29,640 nucleotides of DNA from Alphaproteobacteria bacterium (GTDB lineage Bacteria > Pseudomonadota > Alphaproteobacteria > RF32 > CAG-239): positions 1 to 29,640 of the forward strand of contig JAFUXW010000117.1 in assembly GCA_017477035.1 (NCBI GenBank), given 5' to 3'. The translations under genes were made by a program, and so were the position numbers. The stretch's first letter is position 1. Each line of letters begins with the position of its first letter. The notes below the pieces were generated by a model. That model did no database searches and was not told where the DNA came from. It saw only the letters and a program-made list of their open reading frames with translations. Shown piece by piece: positions 7,802 through 15,910 of this stretch.

Positions 7802-8926
7802 TTAATACATATCAGATTTTTTACTATTGCACTCTTTACAAAGCATCTGGCAATTTTCAGGAACAGTTTGACCTCCTTTACTCCATGGCTTTATGTGATC
7901 TCCTGCCATCTCTGAATAGTCAAAATGTTTTTTACATATATTGCAAAGCCCTCCTTGTTTAGAATAAGCAGATTGTTTATCACGTTCAGAAAAAGTACGC
8001 AAGCACAATAGTTTAGCGGCGAAAGGATCTTTATCACGACAAAGTAAATATTCATATATACCTTTACTTTTTTGAACTTCCTCATCTTCGTGTAATATTT
8101 TCACAGCCTTGTTCATTTCTGAGGAATTATAAGATTTCTCATGATATAAATTATAAAGATGACACCAATCTAATCCTTTCATATCTGTATAATATGTTGG
8201 AAAAATCTTTTCCACCCAATTAATTACATCCTGAAAATATTGCCATAATTCATCTGCATCATTATCAGATTTGTGTTTTGCCATATAATCAGTAATATTT
8301 TTTAATCCCTGCCATTCACATACACCTTTCAAAGCTTTTTCCAAAAGTTCCTGCCTGTTGGAATCTCCAATAACATATCGATCACTTAATCCTTTTGCTG
8401 GGCATGTACGTTTTGAAAAATGTCTTTTTGCATCAGAAAGCCATGGACCAGTATAAACAGAATTACGCAACTCTTGCTCTGTTAACTCTTCACCAGCAAT
8501 ATTAACAATTTCAAACCACTCAAGTTTTTCAGATTCCTCACCTTCACATATATAAATCATAAATTCGTAATTCATTAACATATTATAAAGATCATCAGGT
8601 AAAGAATCATTATAATACGATTTTCCGTTCAGAGAAATTTGAAGTTGATGATTTAGAAAAGACATCACGGAGAGAGTTCTTTGCTGTCCGTCAAGAACTT
8701 CATACGTATCACTGCCCGTTTTTACCCAGTACATGGTATTAAGAGGAAATCCTTTTAATATGGTATGAATAACAGCTTCTTGTTGCTTCAGATCATAAAC
8801 AAAATTTCTTTGGTATGGAGGTCTTATCGTTAGCTTTCCATCAAAAGCAAAAATACCATCTTCACCATCATCAACAAAGCCCTTAAATATATCTTTTATT
8901 TTTATATCATGCTTTTTAATTTCCAT
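7802..8926 (-). CDS. DUF262 (ParB-like) and HNH endonuclease
   Basis: 374 residues. The N-terminal DUF262 domain shows RPPYQRNFVYD (35-45) and DGQQRT (79-84), the ParB/Srx-like signature shared with the modification-dependent GmrS nucleases. The C-terminus is an HNH fold: Cys328/Cys331, GDH (Asp343, His344) and Cys363/Cys366, where the metal site and catalytic histidine are expected. It overlaps the upstream methylase gene by 11 bp and has AAGGAG before its ATG, so the pair is co-expressed. The natural reading is the cutting half of a restriction-modification system paired with an EcoRI-family methylase. Whether cutting is blocked or triggered by the methyl mark cannot be told. Confidence 0.88.
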   Translation of the reverse strand: MEIKKHDIKIKDIFKGFVDDGEDGIFAFDGKLTIRPPYQRNFVYDLKQQEAVIHTILKGFPLNTMYWVKTGSDTYEVLDGQQRTLSVMSFLNHQLQISLNGKSYYNDSLPDDLYNMLMNYEFMIYICEGEESEKLEWFEIVNIAGEELTEQELRNSVYTGPWLSDAKRHFSKRTCPAKGLSDRYVIGDSNRQELLEKALKGVCEWQGLKNITDYMAKHKSDNDADELWQYFQDVINWVEKIFPTYYTDMKGLDWCHLYNLYHEKSYNSSEMNKAVKILHEDEEVQKSKGIYEYLLCRDKDPFAAKLLCLRTFSERDKQSAYSKQGGLCNICKKHFDYSEMAGDHIKPWSKGGQTVPENCQMLCKECNSKKSDMY

Positions 8927-10013
8927 CTTTATTCTCCTTGCGACGAATTATTATTCTAGAAAACGGACAAGAATGTTTTCCATTTTTTATATACGCTAAA
9001 TCAGTTCTCCCCCGATAATTTTTCTGAATACCAATTTCTTTTGCTGAATCCCCTGTACTTAAGCCACAAATTTCAAATTGATCTGGGTTATATGAATCCA
9101 TAAAACTATCAGGAACCCCCATATACCCATAATAATCACAAGGTATTTCGGTAACCTTACTTACATCAATTCCTTTAAAATTAGTATACTGCAAATACTC
9201 ATTTTCAGAATAATGCTTATACATAATAAGTTTTTCATGACGCTTTTTAATATCTAAATTGGTAAACCATATTGCTTGAGCTCTTCCTTTTACAACTCCA
9301 TCAACTATTTTATAACCACTTCCTTGTTTTTTATTTGCAACTAGCCAATTAGCAAACTCTGCATCAACATCAAATAACATATCTGCACTCATAGACTTGT
9401 ATCCAACCCAAATCTTATTATTTTTTACAAGAGGAAATATTTCTTTATAATGTATTGCATTCGGATTTCCTATGATTAAAAACTTCTTATTATATTCAAT
9501 CAACTGCATAAAGTACTCTATTAACAAACTAAAAGGTGGATTAGTAACGACAATATCTGATTGTTTTAAATACTCTATACACTCATCTGAGCGAAAATCT
9601 CCATCACCATCAAGTTTCTTAACACCGCGTCTTTTTGATTTCAGAAGCTTTTCGATATCATCATCAGATACTCCCCTACCATTAGCCATAGGAACTTCCG
9701 AAATATCTATTACATAACCATTTTCTTTTCTGACAGGTTCCCCTAAATAATCGAAAAGTGTCATTTGGGTTCCTATAACTGGGGAAGAACGATATGACGT
9801 GCAAATTAGTCTTTTTAATTTAAGATAATTAAAATTTTTCAGAAAAAACTTACAAAAATTTGACTCATAAGGATCATCGCAATTACAAAAAACAGTTTTT
9901 CCATTAAAATGCTCTTCATAATGATTCAATTCGACTTGAATATCATCATATCGAGTATAATACTCATCATGTTTTGCATCTTTAGCAGCATTCAAAGTCG
10001 CATTTTTTGCCAT
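8916..10013 (-). CDS. EcoRI-family adenine-N6 DNA methyltransferase
   Basis: 365 residues, close to the length of M.EcoRI-type enzymes. The start with DEYYTRYDDI, the early FCNCDDPYESNF block and motif IV NPPF (158-161, preceded by IVVT) are the family's marks. It transfers methyl from S-adenosylmethionine to adenine N6. The target site is not deducible. The ATG at 10013 has AAGGAATG upstream. It is the first gene of the pair with the DUF262-HNH nuclease (11-bp overlap). EcoRI-family methylases are best known beside PD-(D/E)xK nucleases, so the DUF262-HNH partner is notable. Confidence 0.9.
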   Translation of the reverse strand: MAKNATLNAAKDAKHDEYYTRYDDIQVELNHYEEHFNGKTVFCNCDDPYESNFCKFFLKNFNYLKLKRLICTSYRSSPVIGTQMTLFDYLGEPVRKENGYVIDISEVPMANGRGVSDDDIEKLLKSKRRGVKKLDGDGDFRSDECIEYLKQSDIVVTNPPFSLLIEYFMQLIEYNKKFLIIGNPNAIHYKEIFPLVKNNKIWVGYKSMSADMLFDVDAEFANWLVANKKQGSGYKIVDGVVKGRAQAIWFTNLDIKKRHEKLIMYKHYSENEYLQYTNFKGIDVSKVTEIPCDYYGYMGVPDSFMDSYNPDQFEICGLSTGDSAKEIGIQKNYRGRTDLAYIKNGKHSCPFSRIIIRRKENKDGN

Positions 10014-10069
10014 ATAAACACATTCCTTCTAGTGATGTTTGATTCTTGAATGTCCAACACACTGAAAAA

Positions 10070-10174
10070 TCAAACGAACGATATTTTTTTCATAACATTT
10101 ATAATTTTTACCCGCAAGCAAAATTTTGTAGCTTGTTCAAATTTCAAGCCATTTTCTGACATCCATTTCTCCAT
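10070..10174 (-). CDS. Possible 34-codon ORF or gene fragment
   Basis: An ATG-started frame (MEKWMSENGLKFEQATKFC...) between the recombinase and the methylase. The frame stays open upstream for some 12 codons, so it may be the tail of a lost gene. No ribosome site is clear. Listed only because this 200-bp gap is otherwise empty; it may be chance. Confidence 0.2.
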   Translation of the reverse strand: MEKWMSENGLKFEQATKFCLRVKIINVMKKISFV

Positions 10175-10212
10175 TCTATAACTGCTTATATCACTAAAAA
10201 CTTTAACCTTCG

Positions 10213-10815
10213 TTAAAAATTTTCGATTTTACGGTAAAATTTACGTAATGTTGGAAGGCTGACTTTTAGCTGTTTTGCAATTTTTTCTCTGGTTATATTA
10301 TTGGCAATAAGAAGTATAACTTTTTCTTCCTGTCCCTCTAATTTATGATGTTTGTTCTTACTTCCTTTTTTTCTGCCTAACTGTTTGCCCTCGGATTTTA
10401 TCCGGGCCAGAGCTTCTTTTGTGCGTTGGGAAATTAAATCACGTTCAATTTCCGCCGATAAGCCAAACGCGAACGCTAACACCTTGCTTTGAATGTTGTC
10501 GCCAAGCTCATATCCATCTTTTACAGTATAAACTTTAGCGCCGATTGTCATACAGTATTCAAGAATACGCATAATCATAAAAAGTTTGCGTCCCAAACGT
10601 AACAATTCACTGCAAATAATAACATCACCTGATTCCAGTTGTTTTAAGCAACCACCCAGAGCTCTTTTTTCCGGCTCTTTAGTACCTGATACACCGGCAT
10701 CTTCAATATATTTCTCGATTAAAAGCCCTAAAGATTTGGCCTTTTGCTCGATTCCTCGTTTTTGGTTTGCACAGTCTTGTTTATCTGTACTCACTCTAAT
10801 ATAGCCATATATCAT
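10213..10815 (-). CDS. Serine recombinase (resolvase/invertase family)
   Basis: 200 residues. The N-terminal catalytic domain begins YIRVSTDKQ with nucleophile Ser9, continues with an RLGRK block near residue 72 and the EIERDLISQRTKEAL helix around 130, then GRKKGS. A C-terminal HTH follows (NITREKIAKQLKVSLPTLRK), as in Tn3-type resolvases and DNA invertases. It rearranges DNA by cutting and rejoining short palindromic sites. AGGAG precedes the ATG. It sits exactly at the cargo-flank boundary next to the Nu1-like gene, with a 25-bp palindrome about 105 bp upstream. It could resolve or shuffle the element. Confidence 0.93.
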   Translation of the reverse strand: MIYGYIRVSTDKQDCANQKRGIEQKAKSLGLLIEKYIEDAGVSGTKEPEKRALGGCLKQLESGDVIICSELLRLGRKLFMIMRILEYCMTIGAKVYTVKDGYELGDNIQSKVLAFAFGLSAEIERDLISQRTKEALARIKSEGKQLGRKKGSKNKHHKLEGQEEKVILLIANNITREKIAKQLKVSLPTLRKFYRKIENF

Positions 10816-10901
10816 TGCTGTCTCCTCTTAAATTTTGAACTTTGTATTATTTGAAGAGTTTGTTTATAACAGCAATGCTTGTTAAATTTTATTTATCCAG
10901 T

Positions 10902-10930
10902 AAAATAAGGGAGTTATTTGCAATGTGCAA
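10902..10930 (-). promoter_or_regulatory. Possible recombinase promoter
   Basis: On the minus strand TTGCAC (10925-10930) and TATTTT (10902-10907) are 17 bp apart, about 87 bp before the recombinase ATG. The -35 box lies inside the palindrome at 10920-10944. Confidence 0.35.
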
Positions 10931-10944
10931 ATTTTGCACATTGC
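10920..10944. promoter_or_regulatory. Perfect 25-bp palindrome
   Basis: Arms GCAATGTGCAAA and TTTGCACATTGC are perfect 12-bp inverted repeats around one central T. No U-tract follows on either strand, so it is not a terminator. It lies between the Nu1-like stop codon and the recombinase gene and overlaps the candidate -35 box, so it may be an operator or a recombination site. Confidence 0.65.
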
Positions 10945-10958
10945 TCACAATAAAATAA

Positions 10959-11288
10959 TCACAGTTCCTTACTCAAAATATCTTGGCTTTCGGTGAGCAT
11001 TTTGCGGATGTACTCATCTAAAATAGCGGAGGTTTGGTGCTCGTCGGTTCCGAGTTCGGCGGCAATTAAGGCACCATAGCGCACCGGGAAGCTCATAAAC
11101 AAATCTCTCAACGCCCGGCCGAGATTAAAAGCATAACTGCCGGCGCGTTTGCGATCCACCATTTCGCCGGTCAACATCTTGAGTGTAGCTTTAGCAAGCA
11201 TCGCCCGGTAATAAATATCTGCCGTTTTGGCCTGCTGAAAAGTTCCCATATTGCTCATCTTAATACCGCCTTGTGCCTCAAACAACGG
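10959..11288. repeat. Flank repeat B, left copy
   Basis: Repeated at 29312-29640 with roughly eight substitutions and one indel by eye. The right copy is cut by the window edge, so the full length is unknown. The copies are 18,352-18,353 bp apart. Confidence 0.88.
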
Positions 11289-11468
11289 ATCCGGTTTGCA
11301 TTGCTGTGCCGGATCGGTATTCATAAACCACTCTCGGTTCGCCTCGTCGACATCAATTTTATCATCTCTCGTCTTATGAATACGCCCGGACTTTATCGCC
11401 ATTTGCACCGCATGTAGGTTCACCCCGCGAATACGCGCATATTCTCGCATTGACACTAATTTTCCCAT
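10959..11468 (-). CDS. Nu1-like phage terminase small subunit
   Basis: 169 residues. An N-terminal excisionase/Nu1-type winged HTH (VSMREYARIRGVNLHAVQMA) is followed by a helical region with the ALAKATLKMLTGEMV-like repeat and RALRDLFMSFPVRYG, the usual pattern of small terminase subunits that bind packaging sites and recruit the large subunit. No large subunit gene is present. AAAGGAAAA precedes the ATG. The last 330 bp recur at 29312-29640 with about 97% identity, where a base is missing. Homology between copies ends at the stop codon, so cargo abuts it directly. Here it more likely marks a satellite or remnant than a working packaging system. Confidence 0.8.
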   Translation of the reverse strand: MGKLVSMREYARIRGVNLHAVQMAIKSGRIHKTRDDKIDVDEANREWFMNTDPAQQCKPDPLFEAQGGIKMSNMGTFQQAKTADIYYRAMLAKATLKMLTGEMVDRKRAGSYAFNLGRALRDLFMSFPVRYGALIAAELGTDEHQTSAILDEYIRKMLTESQDILSKEL

Positions 11469-11976
11469 TAAATTTTCCTTTCAAAACCATAGGTGACCAA
11501 CCGGAATTTTTCTGTTCAGCTAGAGAAATGGCGCGATTTAAAGGCCCCGCATACGAAAAATCGCTGGGAAGGACCAATTGGGTTCGTTTTCGAATATCCG
11601 GCAAGTGCAAGGCATATTGACGCAGGTCATGCACCACTAATGCTTCAGGGGCATCCGGGATTTCGTAAGACTTATACAAATAGTGGCATAGCATGTCCTG
11701 CGCAATATCTTCCCGGTCGTCATAACCGAAGTACGGCGTCGACAACAATTTTTTGATTTGAGCACAGATTGTGATACGGATATACTGCGGAAACCGCAAA
11801 AAAATTTCTTTATTCAGCTCTGATAATTTTACTGACGCGGCACCGAATAAATTAAATTCATATATCGCGACAATTAATTTTGATTTTAAAACAAAAAAAG
11901 GAGTGACAAGTATCATTCCTCTTTTATGGTGGTGGATTGATGCTTCAATGACGATTTCGCATACCTTAAAGCACAA
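11374..11976 (-). pseudogene. Degraded gene upstream of Nu1, possibly sigma-like
   Basis: The open frame contains a higher-GC block (about 11480-11850) with YFGYDDREDIAQDMLCHYLY, which recalls region 2 of sigma-70-type factors. No convincing start is present: the first ~45 codons look like unrelated AT-rich sequence. The frame runs 95 bp into the Nu1-like gene, which suggests that the original stop was lost by frameshift or deletion. It is on the same strand and just before the terminase gene. Most likely a remnant of a phage gene. Confidence 0.45.
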
Positions 11977-12074
11977 AAGTATCTGTTACTAGCCACCCCT
12001 CTAACCCAATATTTACTTATGTTTCCCTGTCTGCCACCGTTTTTCTTCGGTAATGAATGGTCACTTTTATGACA

Positions 12075-12099
12075 TAAAGAATATCCCGCGACCGGACTA
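12075..12099. repeat. 25-bp direct repeat, left of DUF4143 gene
   Basis: Begins TAAAGAATATCC and ends CCGGACTA. It matches 13637-13661 in 23 of 25 positions and in the same direction. The pair brackets the DUF4143 gene and its upstream iterons. Confidence 0.7.
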
Positions 12100-12106
12100 A
12101 CATTTC

Positions 12107-12175
12107 ACTTGATCAGTACTTAACCACTAACTTGATAAGTAGCTTAATCACTGCTTGATTAATGTAAATTAAGCT
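12107..12175. repeat. Three imperfect 23-bp repeats
   Basis: ACTTGAT or GCTTGAT recurs at 12107, 12130 and 12153, an exact 23-bp spacing, followed in the first two by AGTA and CTTAA. The third unit is weaker and runs into the stop codon of the DUF4143 gene. Apart from this and the direct repeat, 11977-12168 holds nothing recognised. Confidence 0.45.
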
Positions 12176-13443
12176 TTTAAAGAACCTATAGGTATGACAA
12201 AGACACCATCAGATCTTTTATATGCCATATCATCTGTTCCACTCAATACCATTTTAAAAGCAGGTGCTTTCATCTTGGAGGTATCGATATTTTCCGCTAA
12301 TTTATTTAATGTTTCCGCACCTTCTTGAATTCTGCTGTACCCACCAAGTTTAATTTCTATCAGTCCATAATTGCCGTTTCGAAGATGTATTACGGCATCA
12401 CACTCCAATCCGCTTTTATCCCTATAATGGTAAACTGAACCATCTAATGCTTCAGCATATATGCGTAAATCTCTGATACATAAGTTTTCAAAAAATAATC
12501 CCATAGTATTCAAATCGTTTATCAAGTCATTTGGCCCTAAGCCCAATGCGGCTATTCCGATTGAAGGATCAGTAAAATAGCGCGTATTAGATGTTCTAAT
12601 AGCTGTCTTAGATCTTAAATTTGGATTCCAAGCAGGAGACTCTTCAATAACAAAAATCTTTCTTAATGCCTCTATGGATTGAGAAACTGCTTCATCATCT
12701 ACAGAATTAGTATTATCCCCCTGAATATCTTCCATTATAGACTTCAATGTTGTCTGAGAACTAATGCCTCTGGCATAAGCACGCATTAGTCGCGCAGACT
12801 TTTCTTTATTCCGTCTAACATTATCCGCTTTGGAAATATCTGTATCTACAACGATATTGTAATAATCAAATGCTTGACGTAAGGCAATTTTTTCAGAACA
12901 ATCTATCGCCTTAGGCCAACCACCTCTACAGATTAAAAAAGCCAGTTTATCAATATTAATTGAAGCACTTCCATTGACATCATCAACACCGTTAAATAAA
13001 TCCCGTAGCGAAACTTCTCCTGTGGAATCACCTGATTCAAACAAACTCATCGGTCTCATTAACATTTTTGTAATTCGACCGGCTCCGGAGTGATGTATTT
13101 TTGACGTATCAACAGGCGAAGATGAACCCGTCAATATAAACTGCCCGAATTCATCTCTCTGATCTACTTCAAAACGTATAGCATCCCATAATTGAGGTGC
13201 CATCTGCCATTCATCAACCAAGTGAGGTACGTCTCCTTCTAATAATTTAGATGGATCTATTTCTGCAAGTTCGAGATTCCTAGCTTCTTTTTTAGGATCT
13301 TGCATATATAAAATACTTTTTGCAAATTGCTTTGCCGTTGTTGTCTTACCGCACCATTTTGCTCCCTCAATCAACACTGCACCCTTGCTATCCAATTTAT
13401 CTTGTAAAATTTGATCTGCTATTCTTTTTTTGTATTTTATCAT
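12169..13443 (-). CDS. AAA ATPase with DUF4143 domain
   Basis: 424 residues from ATG 13443, preferred because AGGTAGGA lies 5-12 bases upstream; an ATG at 13461 would add six residues. Walker A GAKWCGKT (27-34), Walker B HLVDEWQ (Asp77, Glu78), ILTGSSS as sensor. The C-terminal DUF4143 part has a PD-(D/E)xK-like pattern: CDAVI (Asp349) and EIK (Glu363, Lys365). Such proteins are common and multiply in mobile regions; their exact role is unsettled. It stands alone, flanked by 25-bp direct repeats, with 23-bp iterons upstream, so it may have arrived as a unit. Confidence 0.88.
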   Translation of the reverse strand: MIKYKKRIADQILQDKLDSKGAVLIEGAKWCGKTTTAKQFAKSILYMQDPKKEARNLELAEIDPSKLLEGDVPHLVDEWQMAPQLWDAIRFEVDQRDEFGQFILTGSSSPVDTSKIHHSGAGRITKMLMRPMSLFESGDSTGEVSLRDLFNGVDDVNGSASINIDKLAFLICRGGWPKAIDCSEKIALRQAFDYYNIVVDTDISKADNVRRNKEKSARLMRAYARGISSQTTLKSIMEDIQGDNTNSVDDEAVSQSIEALRKIFVIEESPAWNPNLRSKTAIRTSNTRYFTDPSIGIAALGLGPNDLINDLNTMGLFFENLCIRDLRIYAEALDGSVYHYRDKSGLECDAVIHLRNGNYGLIEIKLGGYSRIQEGAETLNKLAENIDTSKMKAPAFKMVLSGTDDMAYKRSDGVFVIPIGSLKA

Positions 13444-13504
13444 CTTGATCCTACCTTTCATCGCTACTTATATATTATTTTTTTCTTTTTTGCAACATAA
13501 AAAA

Positions 13505-13562
13505 CGGTGATTTGGCAAAAATTTATCCGGTGTTTTGGCAGATATTTAACCGGTGTTTTGGC
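13505..13562. repeat. 23-bp tandem iterons upstream of DUF4143 gene
   Basis: Units start at 13505, 13528 and 13551 with CGGTGATTTGGC or CGGTGTTTTGGC, followed by an AT-rich filler ending TTATC/TTAAC. The spacing is exactly 23 bp; the third unit is partial. They lie 60-120 bp upstream of the gene on its promoter side, which fits a regulator-binding array. Confidence 0.65.
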
Positions 13563-13636
13563 TTTGGTTTATACATATATTTGTTCTGCCTGCAATAGGT
13601 TTATTAATTATTCATTCAAAATGAAAAATTAATACC

Positions 13637-13661
13637 TAAAGAATATCCTGCGCCCGGACTA
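13637..13661. repeat. 25-bp direct repeat, right of DUF4143 gene
   Basis: Partner of 12075-12099 with two mismatches. Its last three bases form the stop codon of the winged-helix fragment. Confidence 0.7.
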
Positions 13662-13865
13662 TTTTTTAATAACTTCCCAATGTCCACCTTTATCCGGTCC
13701 GACACGACGAATTAAATTCTGCTCTTTAAGTTGTCGCAAGTTTTTCTTTACACCGGCTATGCGTAAATTGGTGAGTTCAGCCAATTGATTTGTGGTGATT
13801 TGAGAATTTTCGGAGATAAAGCGTATAATTTTCTCCTTATTTTTCTCCTTACTTTTTTTACTTTT
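13659..13865 (-). pseudogene. C-terminal winged-helix fragment of an AlbA_2/RecG-like regulator
   Basis: A 68-codon open stretch with no start codon, closed upstream by TAG at 13866-13868. It reads as a Lys/Glu/Asn-rich linker, then ISENSQITTNQLAELTNL, then LRQLKEQNLIRRVGPDKGGHW, the typical end of ATP-binding AlbA_2-domain regulators. The rest of the gene (several hundred residues) is missing. The DNA next to it, 13866-13985, holds only hairpins. Confidence 0.7.
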
Positions 13866-13893
13866 CTACTTACTTTATAAGATGTTGTATTTA

Positions 13894-13927
13894 CTCCGGA
13901 AAGTCCAATAAAATGGACTAGCCGGAG
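13894..13927. other. Two-part hairpin
   Basis: CTCCGG (13894-13899) pairs with CCGGAG (13922-13927), and inside it AGTCCA (13902-13907) pairs with TGGACT (13914-13919). It sits between the regulator fragment and the RloB terminator hairpin. Role unknown. Confidence 0.5.
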
Positions 13928-13948
13928 CAAATATGATGATTTGTGGAT

Positions 13949-13978
13949 TTTAATTATGGCAGTTCCGCCATAATTAAA
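13949..13978 (-). terminator. Probable terminator of the RloA/RloB operon
   Basis: Perfect 12-bp stem (TTTAATTATGGC/GCCATAATTAAA) with a 6-nt loop, beginning 8 bp after the RloB-like stop codon. The run of U after it is poor, so termination strength is uncertain. Confidence 0.5.
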
Positions 13979-13985
13979 TCAGAAA

Positions 13986-14567
13986 TTATTCCACAGCAGC
14001 TATTTTTTCAGTTAATTTATAAATGCCTGCATATTTGGCAGAATTATATTCCGGATCACCTGATAATGATGTTTGCCATTGTTTTGCTTTTACCACCGCA
14101 CCTTCATAATTTGGCATTTTATCTAGATCGAAATACGGATTTCTATCATGGTCATAAGACGGCATAATGCTTTCCAGTTTTGATTGTGCCGCTGATGGTG
14201 TCGTAACATTATCAATTCCGTTATGCATCAGAGGCCATATTTCAATACAAGGTTTCATAAAGGCTATATGAATATCTTTTCCGCTTTTATTTATATAATC
14301 AATAGCTTCCTTAACTTCCGCATCTCTACCATCGTGATCAAACACTACCCATACTTCAGAATTATTCATTTTTAGATCATCAAACTTTTCTACCGACTCT
14401 TGCGCTAAAGTCAGAGGATTAGGGTTAATCAATATCTTGTTTAATCTAATTAATGTATTCTTATTGCGTTGACGAATAAACTTTTGCAAATAATCCAGTT
14501 CCGTTCTACCCTCGTAAAACAGCTGAATAATCAGCTTAAATTGCGGGCGCTGTCCGAAATTATTCAT
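13986..14567 (-). CDS. RloB-like TOPRIM-type protein
   Basis: 193 residues. The pattern FYEGRTE (Glu19, Glu23) followed by VVFDHDG (Asp77, Asp79) is the TOPRIM acid set of RloB/AbiL-type proteins. The family is found beside an ABC-like ATPase and is thought to be the nuclease or effector part of an abortive-infection pair. The gene overlaps the end of the ATPase gene by 8 bp and is translated just after it. A hairpin terminator follows. Confidence 0.82.
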   Translation of the reverse strand: MNNFGQRPQFKLIIQLFYEGRTELDYLQKFIRQRNKNTLIRLNKILINPNPLTLAQESVEKFDDLKMNNSEVWVVFDHDGRDAEVKEAIDYINKSGKDIHIAFMKPCIEIWPLMHNGIDNVTTPSAAQSKLESIMPSYDHDRNPYFDLDKMPNYEGAVVKAKQWQTSLSGDPEYNSAKYAGIYKLTEKIAAVE

Positions 14568-15849
14568 CTTTGAAATCTCCTATCATAGGAATTGCGCCAT
14601 ACTTTCCTTGCATATACCCTTTCTGAAGATTTTTATCAAAGCGAGGAGAAAACTGGTATAACGAATACAGATCAGTAGAACCATCTTGGCGTTTTTCTGC
14701 AAACCATATTTCATCTGTACGCCAAATTTCTTGCGACATTAAATTTAAATCATGTAATGTAACAATTAATTGTCCTTTGTTTTCTGTCGTTTCCATATGA
14801 TGTTGAAGCAAGAATCTACTCAAAAACGGATGTAAATGGCAATCAAGCTCATCAATTATGAGACACATATCTTGCTCCTGTAAAAAGAAGAAAGATAATG
14901 CTAAATCAATTAAGCGCACTGTTCCGGCAGATTCCTCGGAAATATTAAATTCTACACCATTATGTATTGTTTTAAGTGCATGAACTTTTTGCCCGGAAGG
15001 ACTAATATCCAAAGCAAGCACTTCGCCTAAATCGTTTTTCGACATAATTGTTCCATATTCGTGTTGTTCATTTATTCTTGATATTACCTGCTTAAAATAT
15101 TTCTCACTATCTTCTTTTGAAAGAGGTACCCATTTAATATCAGTAATTCCCAAATCAGCAACATGTAATAATTTTTTCAAAAACAATTGAAAATCTTTGC
15201 GTTGGAAGAATAAAGAAAAAGCTACAGGATTAGCAAGGCTTTGTGGAGTTATAACAAACAGCCTGTAAAAGAAATCTATTGCATTGATAATATGCTTTGA
15301 TCCACTGATCTTTTTTTGATTTGGAATAATCCCATCCTGCCATAGCTTAAATAAATAAGCATTAGTTGCCTGAAATGTCCTATTTTTATACCAATCGATA
15401 CTTTTGGATAGCAAAGTACTTATATTTACATTTTCATTTTCTCGTGTAAATAGTGGCTTTAATTCCCCATATCTTTGGACTATTACTAATTGCTCAAACG
15501 GAATATTAACCCCATTTGTGCGCAGAATATATTGATATGTTACTTTATTATATTGAAAAACAATCTCGAATTCAGTTTCTGAGGACGAATTATCGAGTTT
15601 AAACTGATTTAAAAGCAAACTTTTGGTAGGTTCTCCTGCAATTATAGCTCTAAGTGCCGCAATTGCTTTTACAAAATTGGATTTACCGGAGGCATTAGCT
15701 CCGTAAAGAGCCGCCCCTTTTAATGCTTTATATTGCATACACCCTAAGATATGGTTTTCATGCTGTTTGGAAATTTTCCCCGGAAACATAGAAAAAGTAG
15801 CTTTTTCTTTAAATGATCCGAAATTTGACACAGAGAAACTTAATAACAT
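14560..15849 (-). CDS. AAA15/RloA-like ABC-type ATPase
   Basis: 429 residues. It begins with the SMC/RecF-like SFSVSNFGSFKE strand, Walker A GANASGKS (50-57), an SAGTVRL signature, Walker B LIIDELD (Asp333, Glu334) and H-loop TLHD (His366). This is the OLD/RloA ATPase without its own TOPRIM domain; the nuclease half is the next gene. Known two-gene systems of this type (AbiL, RloAB) stop phage growth. It has its own near-consensus promoter with a palindrome upstream. Confidence 0.85.
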   Translation of the reverse strand: MLLSFSVSNFGSFKEKATFSMFPGKISKQHENHILGCMQYKALKGAALYGANASGKSNFVKAIAALRAIIAGEPTKSLLLNQFKLDNSSSETEFEIVFQYNKVTYQYILRTNGVNIPFEQLVIVQRYGELKPLFTRENENVNISTLLSKSIDWYKNRTFQATNAYLFKLWQDGIIPNQKKISGSKHIINAIDFFYRLFVITPQSLANPVAFSLFFQRKDFQLFLKKLLHVADLGITDIKWVPLSKEDSEKYFKQVISRINEQHEYGTIMSKNDLGEVLALDISPSGQKVHALKTIHNGVEFNISEESAGTVRLIDLALSFFFLQEQDMCLIIDELDCHLHPFLSRFLLQHHMETTENKGQLIVTLHDLNLMSQEIWRTDEIWFAEKRQDGSTDLYSLYQFSPRFDKNLQKGYMQGKYGAIPMIGDFKDE

Positions 15850-15880
15850 TTTTTGCCCCTTTTTTACCTGTTGTCTTCGA

Positions 15881-15909
15881 AATATATGTCATTTTTGATA
15901 AAAAGTCAA
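15881..15909 (-). promoter_or_regulatory. Promoter of the RloA/RloB-like operon
   Basis: Minus-strand TTGACT (15904-15909) and TATATT (15881-15886) with a 17-bp spacer, 32 bp before the ATPase ATG. Confidence 0.75.
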
Positions 15910-15910
15910 G

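Noticed and set aside
11493..11756. Rightward 87-codon frame between the Nu1-like gene and the DUF4143 gene
   Set aside because: It is antisense to the higher-GC remnant, whose residues look more protein-like, and has no ribosome site.
12107..12175. CRISPR array
   Set aside because: The 23-bp units have no conserved repeat plus unique spacer structure, and no cas genes are present.
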